From: Anodontia alba
Lineage: Eukaryota > Mollusca > Bivalvia > Lucinida > Lucinidae
Direction of reading: 5' to 3'
Assembly: GCA_964016985.1 (NCBI GenBank)
Contig: OZ024831.1
Location: 78,718,263 to 78,782,262, forward strand
DNA length: 64,000 bases
Shown: one piece after another, positions 34,650 through 45,763 of the stretch
Position numbering within the stretch: the first letter of the stretch is position 1
Layout: each line of letters opens with the position of its first letter
Position numbers and translations under genes: made by a program
Notes under the pieces: model-generated
Database searches by the model: none
What the model saw: only the letters and a program-made list of their open reading frames with translations
What the model was told of the DNA's origin: nothing

Positions 34650-34857
34650 CTACCCTTTAGGGCTTTACATGAAAGAAACTGACATGTGATCAAAAGAGTG
34701 GGAATACGTCATACAGGTGACTGCCTAAGGGACTTTTGGATTAAGATTGGACGACGTTTCTGTCGTTTTTTCTGTGGAAGGTATGGGCAGAATAGAATGT
34801 AGCACATTATCTATAGGTGCTTGTTAAACTATGTTTTACTTTTAAAAACTTCATTTT
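34650..34857 (+). repeat. DIRS right inverted terminal repeat
   Basis: Complementary to the left repeat through AAACTGACATGTGATCAAAA, TGACTGCCTAAGGGAC and GCACATTATCTATAGGT, ending AACTTCATTTT. Sequence after 34857 is outside the element. Confidence 0.85.
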
Positions 34858-34905
34858 ACTTATAAAAATTTCATCTTTGGCCGTAAGGGCCTCTAGTTAT
34901 TTTTT

Positions 34906-35945
34906 GTCCCCTGGCATTAGTAGAAGGGGACTATTAAACTGGGTTTGTTCGTCCAACCATCCATCATTCCTTCAGTCCGTAGACATAGTGAGATGGATAG
35001 TTTGTGGACGCAACTCTTCTGTCATTTTTTAAGCGATCTTTTTGAAACTTTGTAGATATTTTTGTCATGGTCTAAAGATGTGCATCTGATTTTGGTGTTA
35101 TCCTTCTATTATTTTTTTATCAACTTTTTCGACTAAATGTTTTTCAGGTCAGATTAATATTAGAATAGATACCTTGTAGGCGCAACTCCTCCTAGAGTTT
35201 TCCACTGATCATTTTGAAACTATGCATACTCGTTCTGCATGGTCTGTAGGTGTGCATGTGGTTTTAGGGTAATTCTCCCATTACTTTTTATCAGTTTTTT
35301 CTACTTTTTCGACTTTTGTTTTTTTCCAGGTTCAATTACTGTTGGAATAGATACCTTGTGGGCTCAACTCTTCCTAGAGTTTTCCACTGATCATTTTGAA
35401 ACTAAGCATACTCATTCTACATCATCTGTAAATGTGCACGTGTTTTTTGGGTTATCCTCCCTTTATTTTTATGTCCCCGCCTGCCTTTGGCAGAAGTGGG
35501 GCATATAGCGTTTCGCTGTGATGCTACGTCCTTATGTGCATATGTACGACATGTTCTTAACCAGGTTCAAGTTTACCTGCAAGTTTAGGCGCAAATTTAC
35601 CTCCGCGTTTCTCTTGCAGCTAATAACTTTTATACCTTCTGGGCTAGAAAGTTGAAACATTGTATGACTCTTACCTACATCAAGACCTTTTAATGTATGG
35701 TACCATTGCCCCAGGGTCATACCCCTGGGTGGGGCTAGGGGTCAGGGCGGGGGCATCCTTGTACTATGGACACATTTCTAGTTTATCAATTTTTTCTACT
35801 TTTTTTACTTAGTTTTTTCCAGGTTCGATTAGTTTTATAATAGATACCTTGTGGGTGCAACTCCTCTTAGAGTTTTCCACAGATCATTTTGAAACTATGC
35901 ATACTTGTTCTACATAGTCTGAAGATGTGCATGTGGTTTTGGGGT
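34906..35945 (+). mobile_element. GTCCCC-type hairpin tandem element E10
   Basis: The 5' hairpin is GTCCCC ... GGGGAC (34906-34931). The ~180-bp units contain ATACCTTGTAGGCGCAACTC, GTTTTCCACTGATCATTTTG and TTTTTTCTACTTTTTCGAC (starts ~34990, 35165, 35347, 35838). Split by E11. The 3' end is lost at the mariner relic. Confidence 0.6.
35471..35781 (+). mobile_element. Short GTCCCC-type element E11 ending CTAG
   Basis: Starts with a hairpin, ATGTCCCCGCCTGCC / GGCAGAAGTGGGGCAT, and ends CACATTTCTAG followed by T (35776-35781). Its right flank TTTATCAATTTTTTCTAC matches the interrupted core unit of E10. A CTAG-T terminus is Helitron-like. No tandem core, about 310 bp. Confidence 0.6.
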
Positions 35946-35947
35946 TA

Positions 35948-36298
35948 TGAGGGTCCTGCAAAAAGTTTTGTCACTGGGTTCGAATTACTTCAGTGCCACG
36001 TTTTATCAAACATATTTTACAAACCTTCAAAGTATTCCCCCTTTACTGAAACACATTTTTGTAACCTTTCTACCCAGTTGCAAAAAGCAGATAAATAGTC
36101 TTCTTTTGGTATCTGTTGGAGACACCCATAAATAGCGCTGCCAAGAGAACTTATAGACATGTACTTATTTCCAGAAAGCATTTTCTTAAGCCTTGGAAAT
36201 AAAAAGAAGTCACAGGGACTCGGGTCAGGTGAATAAGGTGGATGGTTTAAAACTTTCACCTTATCAGAAGCCAAAAAAGACTTAACAACCTCACACTT
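35948..36298 (-). mobile_element. Mariner remnant (3' third only)
   Basis: Left end begins TGAGGGTCCTGCAAAAAGTT after a TA (35946-35947). On the minus strand an 86-residue frame (36274-36017) carries the third catalytic motif YSPDPSPCDFFLFPRLKK and ends ERLQKCVSVKGEYFEGL. The first two-thirds of the element is missing, replaced at 36299 by F3. Related to the mariner at 3470-4709, not to the CGAGGGCGAG copies. Confidence 0.85.
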
Positions 36299-36507
36299 AT
36301 TATACCCCTGGCATACGAAGTATGCTAAGGGGGTATATAGTTTTTGTTTTTTCTGTCTGTCTGTGAGTTAACATTTATTTTGTGTCAAAGATTTCTCAAG
36401 AACTACTATACCTAGAAACTTGAAATTTTGTACACATGACAACTATGACTAGTTGTATTGTGGGAAAGAAAATAGGGGCTGTGGGGTCAGGTCACTTAGA
36501 GTTATTT
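36299..36507 (+). mobile_element. Helitron-like element F3, 3'-truncated
   Basis: Starts ATACCCCTGGCATACG with its pairing arm AAGTATGCTAAGGGG, then (CTGT)n and one core unit. It stops within GTTATTT where SINE sequence takes over. Confidence 0.75.
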
Positions 36508-36700
36508 TGATCATGAAATATTTTCTATGGTCATTCTCTCCCTTCCGCTGATTCAAGAAGGGCAGTTGTCAGTTTCTGGCGAAAGAATGTGCACAATACT
36601 GGTTAACCGCTTAGAGGACTAAGCCTGCCCAGTAAACGTGTGGTTAGGTAAACTGACCGCGCTCGACATGACCCCATTGAGTTGACTCAACACAAACAAA
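36508..36700 (+). mobile_element. SINE, headless
   Basis: Body only, from TGATCATGAAATATTTTC to ACACAAACAAA, with a short deletion (GTTGACTCAACAC) near the end. Confidence 0.88.
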
Positions 36701-36702
36701 CA

Positions 36703-36885
36703 AATGAACTGTCTGATATCTGAACTGTGTTATAATGAACTGTCTTATATCGGAACTGTCTTATAATGAGCTGTCTTATATCAGAACTGTCTTATAATGA
36801 ACTGTCTTATATCCAAACTGTCTTATAATGAACTGTCTTATATCCAAACTGTCTTAAAATTAACTGACTTATAAAGAAGATCCAG
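36703..36885. repeat. 31-bp tandem repeat
   Basis: About six copies built of two half-units, AACTGTCTTATATCGG and AACTGTCTTATAATG. Confidence 0.85.
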
Positions 36886-36920
36886 TGTATGTACTAGTTA
36901 TTGGCCATTTCAGACAAGAA

Positions 36921-37140
36921 TACCGTATTTACCCTAAGTATTCGGACACCTCAACTCATTACCATATAGGTTCTAAAATTTGAACCAGTACAATTCACTT
37001 CCAGATGTTGTGTCTAAAAATTGCTGGATGAGTGACAAACAGTGTAGACCCAGATGAGACGCTGCATTCTGCGGCGTCTCATCTGGGTCTAAACTGTTTG
37101 CTCAGGCCTGTCTGTCTGAATACATATGGTAAATACCGTA
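36921..37140. mobile_element. Small inverted-repeat element with long hairpin
   Basis: Outer ends TACCGTATTTACC and its inverse GGTAAATACCGTA. The inner arms at 37036-37062 and 37074-37100 pair over 27 bp with one mismatch, around an 11-bp loop. Non-coding. A diverged copy lies at 21839-22021. It ends about 150 bp before an AAR2 exon. Confidence 0.75.
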
Positions 37141-37293
37141 GACAGATTAGTGTGAATGGGTAGCTATTGATGGCCAGTAAAGAAATGAAAAGATGTGCTA
37201 AAATCATGCATAGTTGGTGTAGCAGGTTTAAATATAAATTTTCAAGATTGATCCTCTTTGATTTTAAGATTGATCTGCCTTTTTTTCTTCCAG

Positions 37294-37390
37294 ATGTGAC
37301 AGCAGAAGAAGTGAGTGATGAAGAAAGGGAAAGGTACATTTCTAACCTGAAAGAACTTGATCAGTTCCTAGGACCATATCCTTATGATAA
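37294..37390 (+). CDS. AAR2: AAR2 splicing factor, internal exon (second seen here)
   Basis: A 97-nt exon with acceptor TTTTTTCTTCCAG|AT and donor GATAA|GTAAGT, both near consensus. It begins with the last two bases of the split Asp codon and encodes 31 whole codons, VTAEEVSDEERERYIS then NLKELDQFLGPYPYD. The ELDQFLGPYPY stretch is the most conserved block of AAR2 and makes the gene assignment firm. It ends with AA, completed by C of the next exon to give Asn. The ORF that runs past the donor ends at once in TAA, which confirms the splice. The preceding intron is 15,137 bp. Confidence 0.96.
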
Positions 37391-38338
37391 GTAAGTCAAG
37401 ATGTCCTTTTATTTTTTATGACTTTTTATTTTGTTTCCACAGTTCTTTCTACATAACTTGTAAAAATGTTTTTGTTTGGCTTTTGTTATTCTGATGAAAC
37501 CAACCAGCTGTAGCAGACAAAAATATCAGATACAGTTTGAATTTGCATATCTTGCATTTTTTTAGCTCACCTGAGCTATGCTTAGGATGAGCTATAGTGA
37601 TCACTTTTTGTCAGTTGTCCGTGCGTTTGTCCATTTTCAAACGGCTTCTCCTCTGAAGCCGCTGAGCCAATTTTGCTCAAATTTCATATGGAGCCTCCTT
37701 AGGTTGAGGGAATGAAAGATTGCTAAAATGGTCGCCGTCTGTTGACCAAGATGGCCGCCATGCCAACATATGGTAAAAACCTTTAAAAATCTTCTTCTCC
37801 AGAACCGAGGATGCCTTGTGGCTAAATCCTTGCATATATCATCGGGGACGGGAGGTCTACCAAAGTTGCCCTTGGCCAATTTTCTTCAAACTTCATGTGG
37901 AGCCATCTGTTAAAGGGGGATTGAAAATTTGTACAAATGGTTATGGTCAAGATGTCCTCCGTGCCCATATAGCGTAAAAACATTAAAAATCTTCTTCTTC
38001 AGAACCATGAAAGCTTTGTGGCTAAATCTTAGTATATAGCATCAGGGACTCAAGGTCTACCAAGTTTGTTCAAATGGTGATCCTAGGCTGACCTTTGACC
38101 AAGGTCAAATTTTCATTTCTATGCATTTGTATGGGGAAAATATTGAAAAGTCAGTTTCTCAAAATGTATTAAAGACTATTGACTGAAACTTACAATGTAT
38201 GATCAAAGTAGCAAACCCTTTCAGTTACAATCAATATTTTGTCCCTCCGGGTTATCTGCCCATGTGACTGGGATACATACATGTATAAAATCTTGTAATC
38301 TTATAACAGCTTATACTCTGAAACAGCTTGACCAAAGT

Positions 38339-38609
38339 CCGGCCTCGGTGGCGCAGTTGGATGCGCGTCCGACTGGAGACCAGGAGGTCGCGGGTTCGAC
38401 CCCCGCCGAGGTCGGCAACATTCTTTCGTGGAGATTGATCATGAAATATTTTCTACGGTCATTCTCTCCCTTCCGCTGATTCAAGAAGGGCAGTTGTCAG
38501 TTTCTGGCGAAAGAATGTGCACAATACTGGTTAACCGCTTGGAGGACTGACCGCGCTCGACATGACCCCATTGGGTTGACTGGGCCGTAAAACCTCAACA
38601 CAACAACAA
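38339..38609 (+). mobile_element. tRNA-derived SINE with small 3' deletion
   Basis: Best-preserved tRNA head in the window: A-box-like TGGCGCAGTTGG, B-box-like GGTTCGACCCC. About 35 bp is missing after GCTTGGAGGACT. A perfect 14-bp duplication AGCTTGACCAAAGT flanks it (38325-38338, 38610-38623). Confidence 0.93.
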
Positions 38610-39179
38610 AGCTTGACCAAAGTTTACCACATTTCAAATTGGGATTTCTAACAAAGGGGTATTATCAATTTGTTCAAACAGTTTTGAATCATTAAACTAG
38701 ATGGCTGCCATATATGGTAAAAACACTTAAAAATCTTCTTCTGCAGAACCGAGAAAGCCTCAAGGCTTGGTATAAAGCATTGGGGACTTAAGGTCTACCA
38801 TGTTTGTTCAAACAATGACCCTAGGTTGACATTTGACCTTCTAATGGCAAGGTCAAATTTACATCCCTATGCATTAGTATGGGGAAAATATTGAAAATTC
38901 AGTTTCTTAAAATGTATTAAAGACTAATGGCTGAAACTTACAGTGTATATTCAAAGTAACAAACCCTTTTAGTTACAATCAAGTTATTGTCCCCCTGGGC
39001 TATATACCTGTACAAAATCTGTTATCTGTAAATGTCTTCTCTGAAACAGCTGGCCCAATGTTCACCAGATTTCACATTAGGCCTTCTGTTAAAGGGGAAT
39101 TATCAGTTTGTTTGAATGACTCCATTTCATCAAACAAGATGGCTGCCATGCCCATATATGGTAAAAAAACACTTATTTT

Positions 39180-42100
39180 TAGCTCACCTGAGCACGAAGT
39201 GCTCATGGTGAGCTATTGTGGTCAGTCAATGTCCGTCGTCCAGCGTCAAGAATTGCTTTAAAAGCCTACTCCTCCTACACCCCTGGGCCATTTGACTTGA
39301 GACTTAGTAGGAATCATCGGGGTGACTTGTAGATCAAAAATAGCTAAAATCGTTCCGATCGGAAATCCAAGATGGCCGCCATGGCCGCCATCTTGAAAAT
39401 CTATTTTTCGCTTCTTCTCCTGAACCGAAAGGCCAATTGACTCCAAACTTGCTAGGAAGCATCGGGGTGACTTGTAGATCAAAAATAGCTAAAATCATGC
39501 CGATCGGAAACCTAAGATGGCTGCCTTGGCCGCCATCTTGAAAATCTATTTTTCGCTTCTTCTCCTGAACCGAAAGGCCAATTTACTCCAAACTTGCTAG
39601 GAAGCATCAGGGTGACTTGTAGATCAAAAATAGTTAAAATCATGCCGATCGGAAATCCAAGATGGCCGCATTGGCAGCCATCTTGAAAATCTATTTTTCG
39701 CTTCTTCTAACCCCAAATGCCAATTGACTAGAAACTTGGTAGGAAGTATCGGGGTGACTTATAGGTCAAAAGTCACTAAAATCATTCCAGTCAGAAATCC
39801 AAGATGGCCGCCATGGCCGCCATCTTGAAAATCTATTTTTCACTTCTTCTCCTGAGCTGAAAGGCCAATTGACTCCAAACTTGGTAGGAAGCATCAGGGT
39901 GACTTGTAGAATAAAAATAGCTAAAACCATGCTGATCGGAAATCCAAGATGGCCGCCCTGGTGGCCATCTTGAAAATCTTTTTTTCGCTTCTTCTCCTAA
40001 ACCCAAAAGCCAATTGACTTGAAACTTGGTAGGAAGCATCGGGGTGACTTATAGATTAAAAATGGCTAAAATCGTTCCGATTGGAAATCCAAGATGTCCG
40101 CCATGGCGGCCATTTTGAAAATCTATTTTTCACTTCTTCTCCTGAACCGAAAGGCTTATTGGCTTTTAACAGGTAGGAAGCATCAGGGTGACCTGTAGAT
40201 CAAAAATAGATAAAATTATCCCTATCAGAAATCCAAGATGGCTGCCATGACAGCCATCTTTAAAATCTATTTTTCGCTTCTTCTCCTGAACTGAAAGGCC
40301 ATTTGACTCGAAACTTGGTAGGAAGCATTCGGGTGACTTGTAGATCTAAAATAGCTTAAATTGTTTGGATCGGAAATCCAAGATGGCTGTCATGGTGGCC
40401 ATCTTGAAACTCTTTTTTTCACTTATTTTCCTGAACCAAAGGGCCAGTTGATTTGAAAATTGGTAGGAAGCATCGGGATGACTTGTTGATATAAAAATAG
40501 CTAAAATCATTCCAATCGGAAATCCAAGATGGCGGCCATCTTGAAAATCTATTTTTCTTTTCTTCTTCTGAACTGAAAGGCCAATTGACTCGAAACTTGG
40601 TAGGAAGCTTCGTGGTGACTTGTAGATAAAAAATAGCTCAAATTGTTGCGATAGGAAATCTCAAATTGCGGCTATGGTGGCCATCTTGAAAATCTGTTTT
40701 GAACTTTTTCTCCTGAACCGAAAGGCCAATTGACTCCAAACTTGCTAGGAAGCATCGGGGTGACTTGTAGATCAAAAATAGCTAAAATCATGCCGATCGG
40801 AAACCTAAGATGGCTGCCTTGGCCGCCATCTTGAAAATCTATTTTTCGCTTCTTCTCCTGAACCGAAAGGCCAATTGACTCCAAACTTGCTAGGAAGCAT
40901 CAGGGTGACTTGTAGATCAAAAATAGTTAAAATCATGCCGATCGGAAATCCAAGATGGCCGCATTGGCAGCCATCTTGAAAATCTATTTTTCCCTTCTTC
41001 TAACCCCAAATGCCAATTGACTAGAAACTTGGTAGGAAGCATCGGGGTGACTTATAGGTCAAAAGTCACTAAAATCATTCCAGTCAGAAATCCAAAATGG
41101 CAGCCATGGCCGCCATCTTGAAAATCTATTTTTCACTTCTTCTCTTGAGCTGAAAGGCCAATTGACTCCAAACTTGGTAGGAAGCATCAGGGTGACTTGT
41201 AGAATAAAAATAGCTAAAACCATGCTGATCGGAAATCCAAGATGGCCGCCCTGGTGGCCATCTTGAAAATCTTTTTTTCGCTTCTTCTCCTAAACCCAAA
41301 AGCCAATTGACTTGAAACTTGGTAGGAAGCATCGGGGTGACTTATAGATTAAAAATGGCTAAAATCGTTCTGATTGGAAATCCAAGATGTCCGCCATGGC
41401 GGCCATTTTGAAAATCTATTTTTCACTTCTTCTCCTGAACCGAAAGGCTTATTGGCTTTTAACAGGTAGGAAGCATCAGGGTGACCTGTAGATCAAAAAT
41501 AGATAAAATTATCCCTATCAGAAATCCAAGATGGCTGCCATGACAGCCATCTTTAAAATCTATTTTTCGCTTCTTCTCCTGAACTGAAAGGCCATTTGAC
41601 TCGAAACTTGGTAGGAAGCATCAGGGTGACTTGTAGATCAAAAATAGTTAAAATCATGCCGATCGGAAATCCAAGATGGCCGCATTGGCAGCCATCTTGA
41701 AAATCTATTTTTCGCTTCTTCTAACCCCAAATGCCAATTGACTAGAAACTTGGTAGGAAGCATCGGGGTGACTTATAGGTCAAAAGTCACTAAAATCATT
41801 CCAGTCAGAAAACCAAGATGGCCGCCATGGTCGCCATCTTGAAAATCTATTTTTCACTTCTTCTCCTGAGCTGAAAGGCCAATTGACTCCAAACTTGGTA
41901 GGAAGCATCAGGGTGACTTGTAGAATAAAAATAGCTAAAACCATGCTGATCGGAAATCCAAGATGGCCGCCCTGGTGGCCATCTTGAAAATCTTTTTTTC
42001 GCTTCTTCTCCTAAACCCAAAAGCCAATTGACTTGAAACTTGGTAGGAAGCATCGGGGTGACTTATAGATTAAAAATGGCTAAAATCGTTCCGATTGGAA

Positions 42101-43171
42101 ATCCAAGATGTCCGCCATGGCGGCCATTTTGAAAATCTATTTTTCACTTCTTCTCCTGAACCGAAAGGCTTATTGGCTTTTAACAGGTAGGAAGCATCAG
42201 GGTGACCTGTAGATCAAAAATAGATAAAATTATCCCTATCAGAAATCCAAGATGGCTGCCATGACAGCCATCTTTAAAATCTATTTTTCGCTTCTTCTCC
42301 TGAACTGAAAGGCCATTTGACTCGAAACTTGGTAGGAAGCATTCGGGTGACTTGTAGATCTAAAATAGCTTAAATTGTTTGGATCGGAAATCCAAGATGG
42401 CTGTCATGGTGGCCATCTTGAAACTCTTTTTTTCACTTATTTTCCTGAACCAAAGGGCCAGTTGATTTGAAAATTGGTAGGAAGCATCGGGATGACTTGT
42501 TGATATAAAAATAGCTAAAATCATTCCAATCGGAAATCCAAGATGGCGGCCATCTTGAAAATCTATTTTTCTTTTCTTCTTCTGAACTGAAAGGCCAATT
42601 GACTCGAAACTTGGTAGGAAGCTTCGGGGTGACTTGTAGATAAAAAATAGCTCAAATTGTTGCAATAGGAAATCTCAAATTGCGGCTATGGTGGCCATCT
42701 TGAAAATCTGTTTTGAACTTTTTCTCCTGAACCGAAAGGGCAATTGACCTAAAGTTCATTGGAAGTATCAAGGTGACTTGTAGATCAACAGTAGCTAAAA
42801 TCATTCTGATTGGAAATCCAAGATGGCTACCATCTTGTTTATGTTTATTATATTTCATTGCTTATTATATTTCATTGCCACTGTGCTGTTTACATGTATA
42901 AAATCATGATTCTTCAGAAACCACTTAGGTAATTGAAACCAAATTTCACATTGATCCTACTGTTGAAATGTGATTGAGAGTTTGTTCAAATGATCACGCT
43001 CCATTGACTGTCATACCATATATAATATTCTTCTTCAAAATTAAGAACTGCTCAAAGGATGATCTTTTCATTAGTTGCGATGACAGGATTGGAAAAATGT
43101 TACATAACATCTGCATATCTGCACTCGCTATGCCACTTAGGTGAGCAACCCGTGGCCCGTGGGCTTCTTGT
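39180..43171 (+). mobile_element. Hairpin-ended tandem element E5, ~144-bp core
   Basis: The 5' hairpin is TAGCTCACCTGAGCACGAAG / TGCTCATGGTGAGCTA, then (GTCCGTCGT). The core has about 24 units of ~144 bp holding CTTGGTAGGAAGCATCGGGG, GTAGATCAAAAATAGCTAAA and a palindrome AAGATGGCCGCCATGG / CGGCCATCTTG. The unique 3' tail (42840-43171) includes GATGACAGGATTGGAAAAAT. It ends GGCCCGTGGGCTTCTTGT. Nested in E4. The many 60-100-residue minus frames are translations of the unit. Confidence 0.85.
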
Positions 43172-44321
43172 TTTTTTCTCCAGAAACAAGAAAACTTCAA
43201 GGATGCCTATTGACATAAAGTATTGGGGACTCAAAATCTACCAATTTTGTTCAAATGATGATCCTAGGATGACTGACCTTTCCATGGCAAGGTCAAATTT
43301 GCATACCCATATTCTGATACGGGGAAAATGTTGAAAAATCATTTTCTGAAAATGTACTAAAGACTAAAGGCTGAAATTTGCAAGGTAAAGTAATAAAACT
43401 TATTAGTGACAATCAAATTTTTGTCCCTTTACAGTTATACGCCCTTGCCCTTCAGTTATATACATGTTTAAAATTATGTAATCTTTAAACATCTTTCTGG
43501 AATTACTTGACCAATTTTCAGATTTCATATGGAGTCTTCTGTCGAAGGGATATTGACAGTTTGTTCAAATGGTTCACACCTTTAAACAAGATGGCCCCGA
43601 TGCCCATATAATGTAAACAAAAAAAAAAAAAAAAAAAAAAAAAAACACTTAAAAATCTTCTTCTCCAGAACCAAGAAAACTTTGAGACTGAACCTTGATG
43701 TATATCACATTGGGGACTCAAGTTCTACCATGTTTGTTCAGATGATCCTAGGATGACCTTTGACCTTTTTATGACAAGGTCAGATTTGCGTCCCCATACA
43801 AAATGTTGAAAAATCATTTTCTAAAAATGTATTAAAGACTAATGGCTGAAACTTTCAGTGTATGATACAAGTAGTAAAAATAGTAAAACTTATATTTTCA
43901 ATCAAAATTTTATCCCCTACAGTATCTGCCCTTGCCTCAGGGCTTTGTGTGTGTATAAAATTGTATAAATCTTTAAATTTCTTCTTCTCTGAAACCACTT
44001 TAAACCAGATTTCACATGTCACCTTCTGTTGAAGTAGTACTAACAATTTGTTCAAATGGTTTTTCACTATTGAACAAGATGGCTGCCATGCCCATATATG
44101 GTAAAAAAACTTTAAAATCTTCTCCAGAACAAAGAATGCTTTGAGGCTAATTCTTGGTATATAGCATTGCGGGTGCAAGGTCTACCAACTTTGTTCAAAT
44201 GTAGATCCTAGGATGACCTTTGACCTTTCTATGGCACTGTCAAATTTCTGTCCTAGTTGCTGTGGCAATGTTACATGACATCTGCATGTTTTACTCAGGC
44301 TGAGCAAATGGGCCTCTTCTT

Positions 44322-45763
44322 TAGAAACTATTCCAGCCTGTGATCTGAAAATTGTAGATGCAGGTAGCTAAATAAATAAATGAAACTGCATGAGTATTCA
44401 AGGTCAAGGTCATTTCTTGAAAATTAAAACTTGTTTTTCTCAGAAATCACTGGGCCATTTGTAACCAGATTTCATAGGAAAGCTTTTAGGAACAAGGAAA
44501 TGAAAATGAATACATATGTGTTTGGTCACATGACAAATATGGCTGCCATGCCCGTATATGGTAAAATCATTTACAGTTTCAAACATCTTCTCCTATGAAA
44601 CCACTGGGCCGATCGAAGTCAAATTTCATGTGGAGCAGCCATGTGATAGGGGAACCAAAATTTTGTCCGCCAAGTCCAGGTCACATGACCAAGATGACCG
44701 CCACTCCCATATAGTGTAAAACCCCTTCAAAAATCTTGTTCTCTTGGACCAGTAGGCCGATTGTAATGAAACTTGTTATGTAGCATTTGGGACTCAAGCC
44801 AATCATAGTTTGTTCAAATGATGACACCTGGATGACCTTGACTTATTTTAGGCCCAGGTCTGTTCGCATAGACTTTTGTATGGGAAACAGTCAAAACCTT
44901 GTATTTTTCAGAAACAATTAAGACTGTGGTTTGAAAATTGGTAGATGCAGTGCCCTAAATGTGTGTAAATGAAACTACATGAGTATTCAAGGTCAAGGTC
45001 ATTCCTTGACCTTGGCCCAAGGTCAGTCAGATATGAAAATTAAAACTTGTTTTTCTCAGAAACTACTGGGCCATTTGTAACCAAATTTCATATGAAAATA
45101 TTAAGCAACAAGAAAATGAAAATTAATACGAGTTTGGTCATATGACTAATCTGGCTGCCATGCCCATATAAGGCCAAAACCTTTAAAAATCTTTTTCTAT
45201 GAACTAGTGGGCTGATTATCATGAAACTTGGTATGTAGCATTGGGGACTCAAGCCAATCATAGTTTATTCAAATGATGGCCTCTGGATAGTCTTGACCTA
45301 TTTTAGGCCAAGGTTAACTTTGGTCCCATAGGCTTTTGTATAGGAAAAACTGTGTATTTTCAGAAACTACATGAGTATTCAAGGTCAAGGTCATTCCTTA
45401 ACCTTGGCCCAAAGTCATTCAGATATGAAAATTAAAACTTGTTTTACTCAAAAATCATTGGACCATTTGTAACTTTGTAACCAAATTTCATAGGAACGCT
45501 TTTAGGAACAAGGAAATGAAAATTGATAAATATGAGTTTGGTCACTTGACAAATATGGCTGCCATATGGTAAAATCATTTAAAAAACTTCTTCTCCGGAA
45601 CCAATGGACTAATTGCCTTGAAACTTGGTATCTAGTATTGGGGTCTCAGGGCCAAACATAGTTTATTCATATGATGACTGGCTTGACCTTGACCAAATTT
45701 ACATCAAGGTCAAATTTGGTCACATATGCTTTTGCATGGTAAAAAGTGGAAATTGTTAATTTT
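44322..45763 (+). repeat. TCAAGGTCA-rich repeat H, left part
   Basis: Irregular units of ~0.4-0.6 kb sharing GAGTATTCAAGGTCAAGGTC, TTAAAACTTGTTTTTCTCAG and GAAACTTGGTATGTAGCAT. No 5' hairpin end seen, so this may be a separate element whose start is lost, or an extension of E4. Interrupted by E6. Confidence 0.65.

Larger units (their letters stand above)
22162..34857 (+). mobile_element. DIRS-type tyrosine-recombinase retrotransposon
   Basis: A 12.7-kb insertion in the AAR2 intron, about 8.2 kb once four nested insertions are removed. Coding order is a possible ORF1 relic, then reverse transcriptase with YLDDW, RNase H, and tyrosine recombinase, all + strand. The ends are inverted repeats. 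An internal complementary region just inside the right repeat carries reverse complements of both outer ends side by side, the defining DIRS-1 layout. There is no target duplication; a short run of T is shared by both ends, as expected for recombinase-mediated circle insertion. Many frameshifts and stops make it inactive. Confidence 0.92.
37561..44321 (+). mobile_element. Hairpin-ended tandem element E4 (hosts a SINE and E5)
   Basis: The 5' hairpin is TAGCTCACCTGAGC / GCTTAGGATGAGCT at 37562. The ~480-bp units match those of E1 (AAGATGGCCGCCATGCC, CTTCTTCTCCAGAACC, ATGGCAAGGTCAAATTT). Core runs 37600-39179, is interrupted by E5, and resumes 43172-44290. The 3' end is TACTCAGGCTGAGC, then ATGGGCC, TCTTCT. 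A SINE lies at 38339-38609. Confidence 0.75.

Noticed and set aside
39833..42053. Repeated identical 68-residue minus-strand frames, and similar 60-100-residue frames across 39000-55000
   Set aside because: They are translations of the ~144-bp tandem unit. The frame follows the repeat and carries no start context, domain or codon signal.
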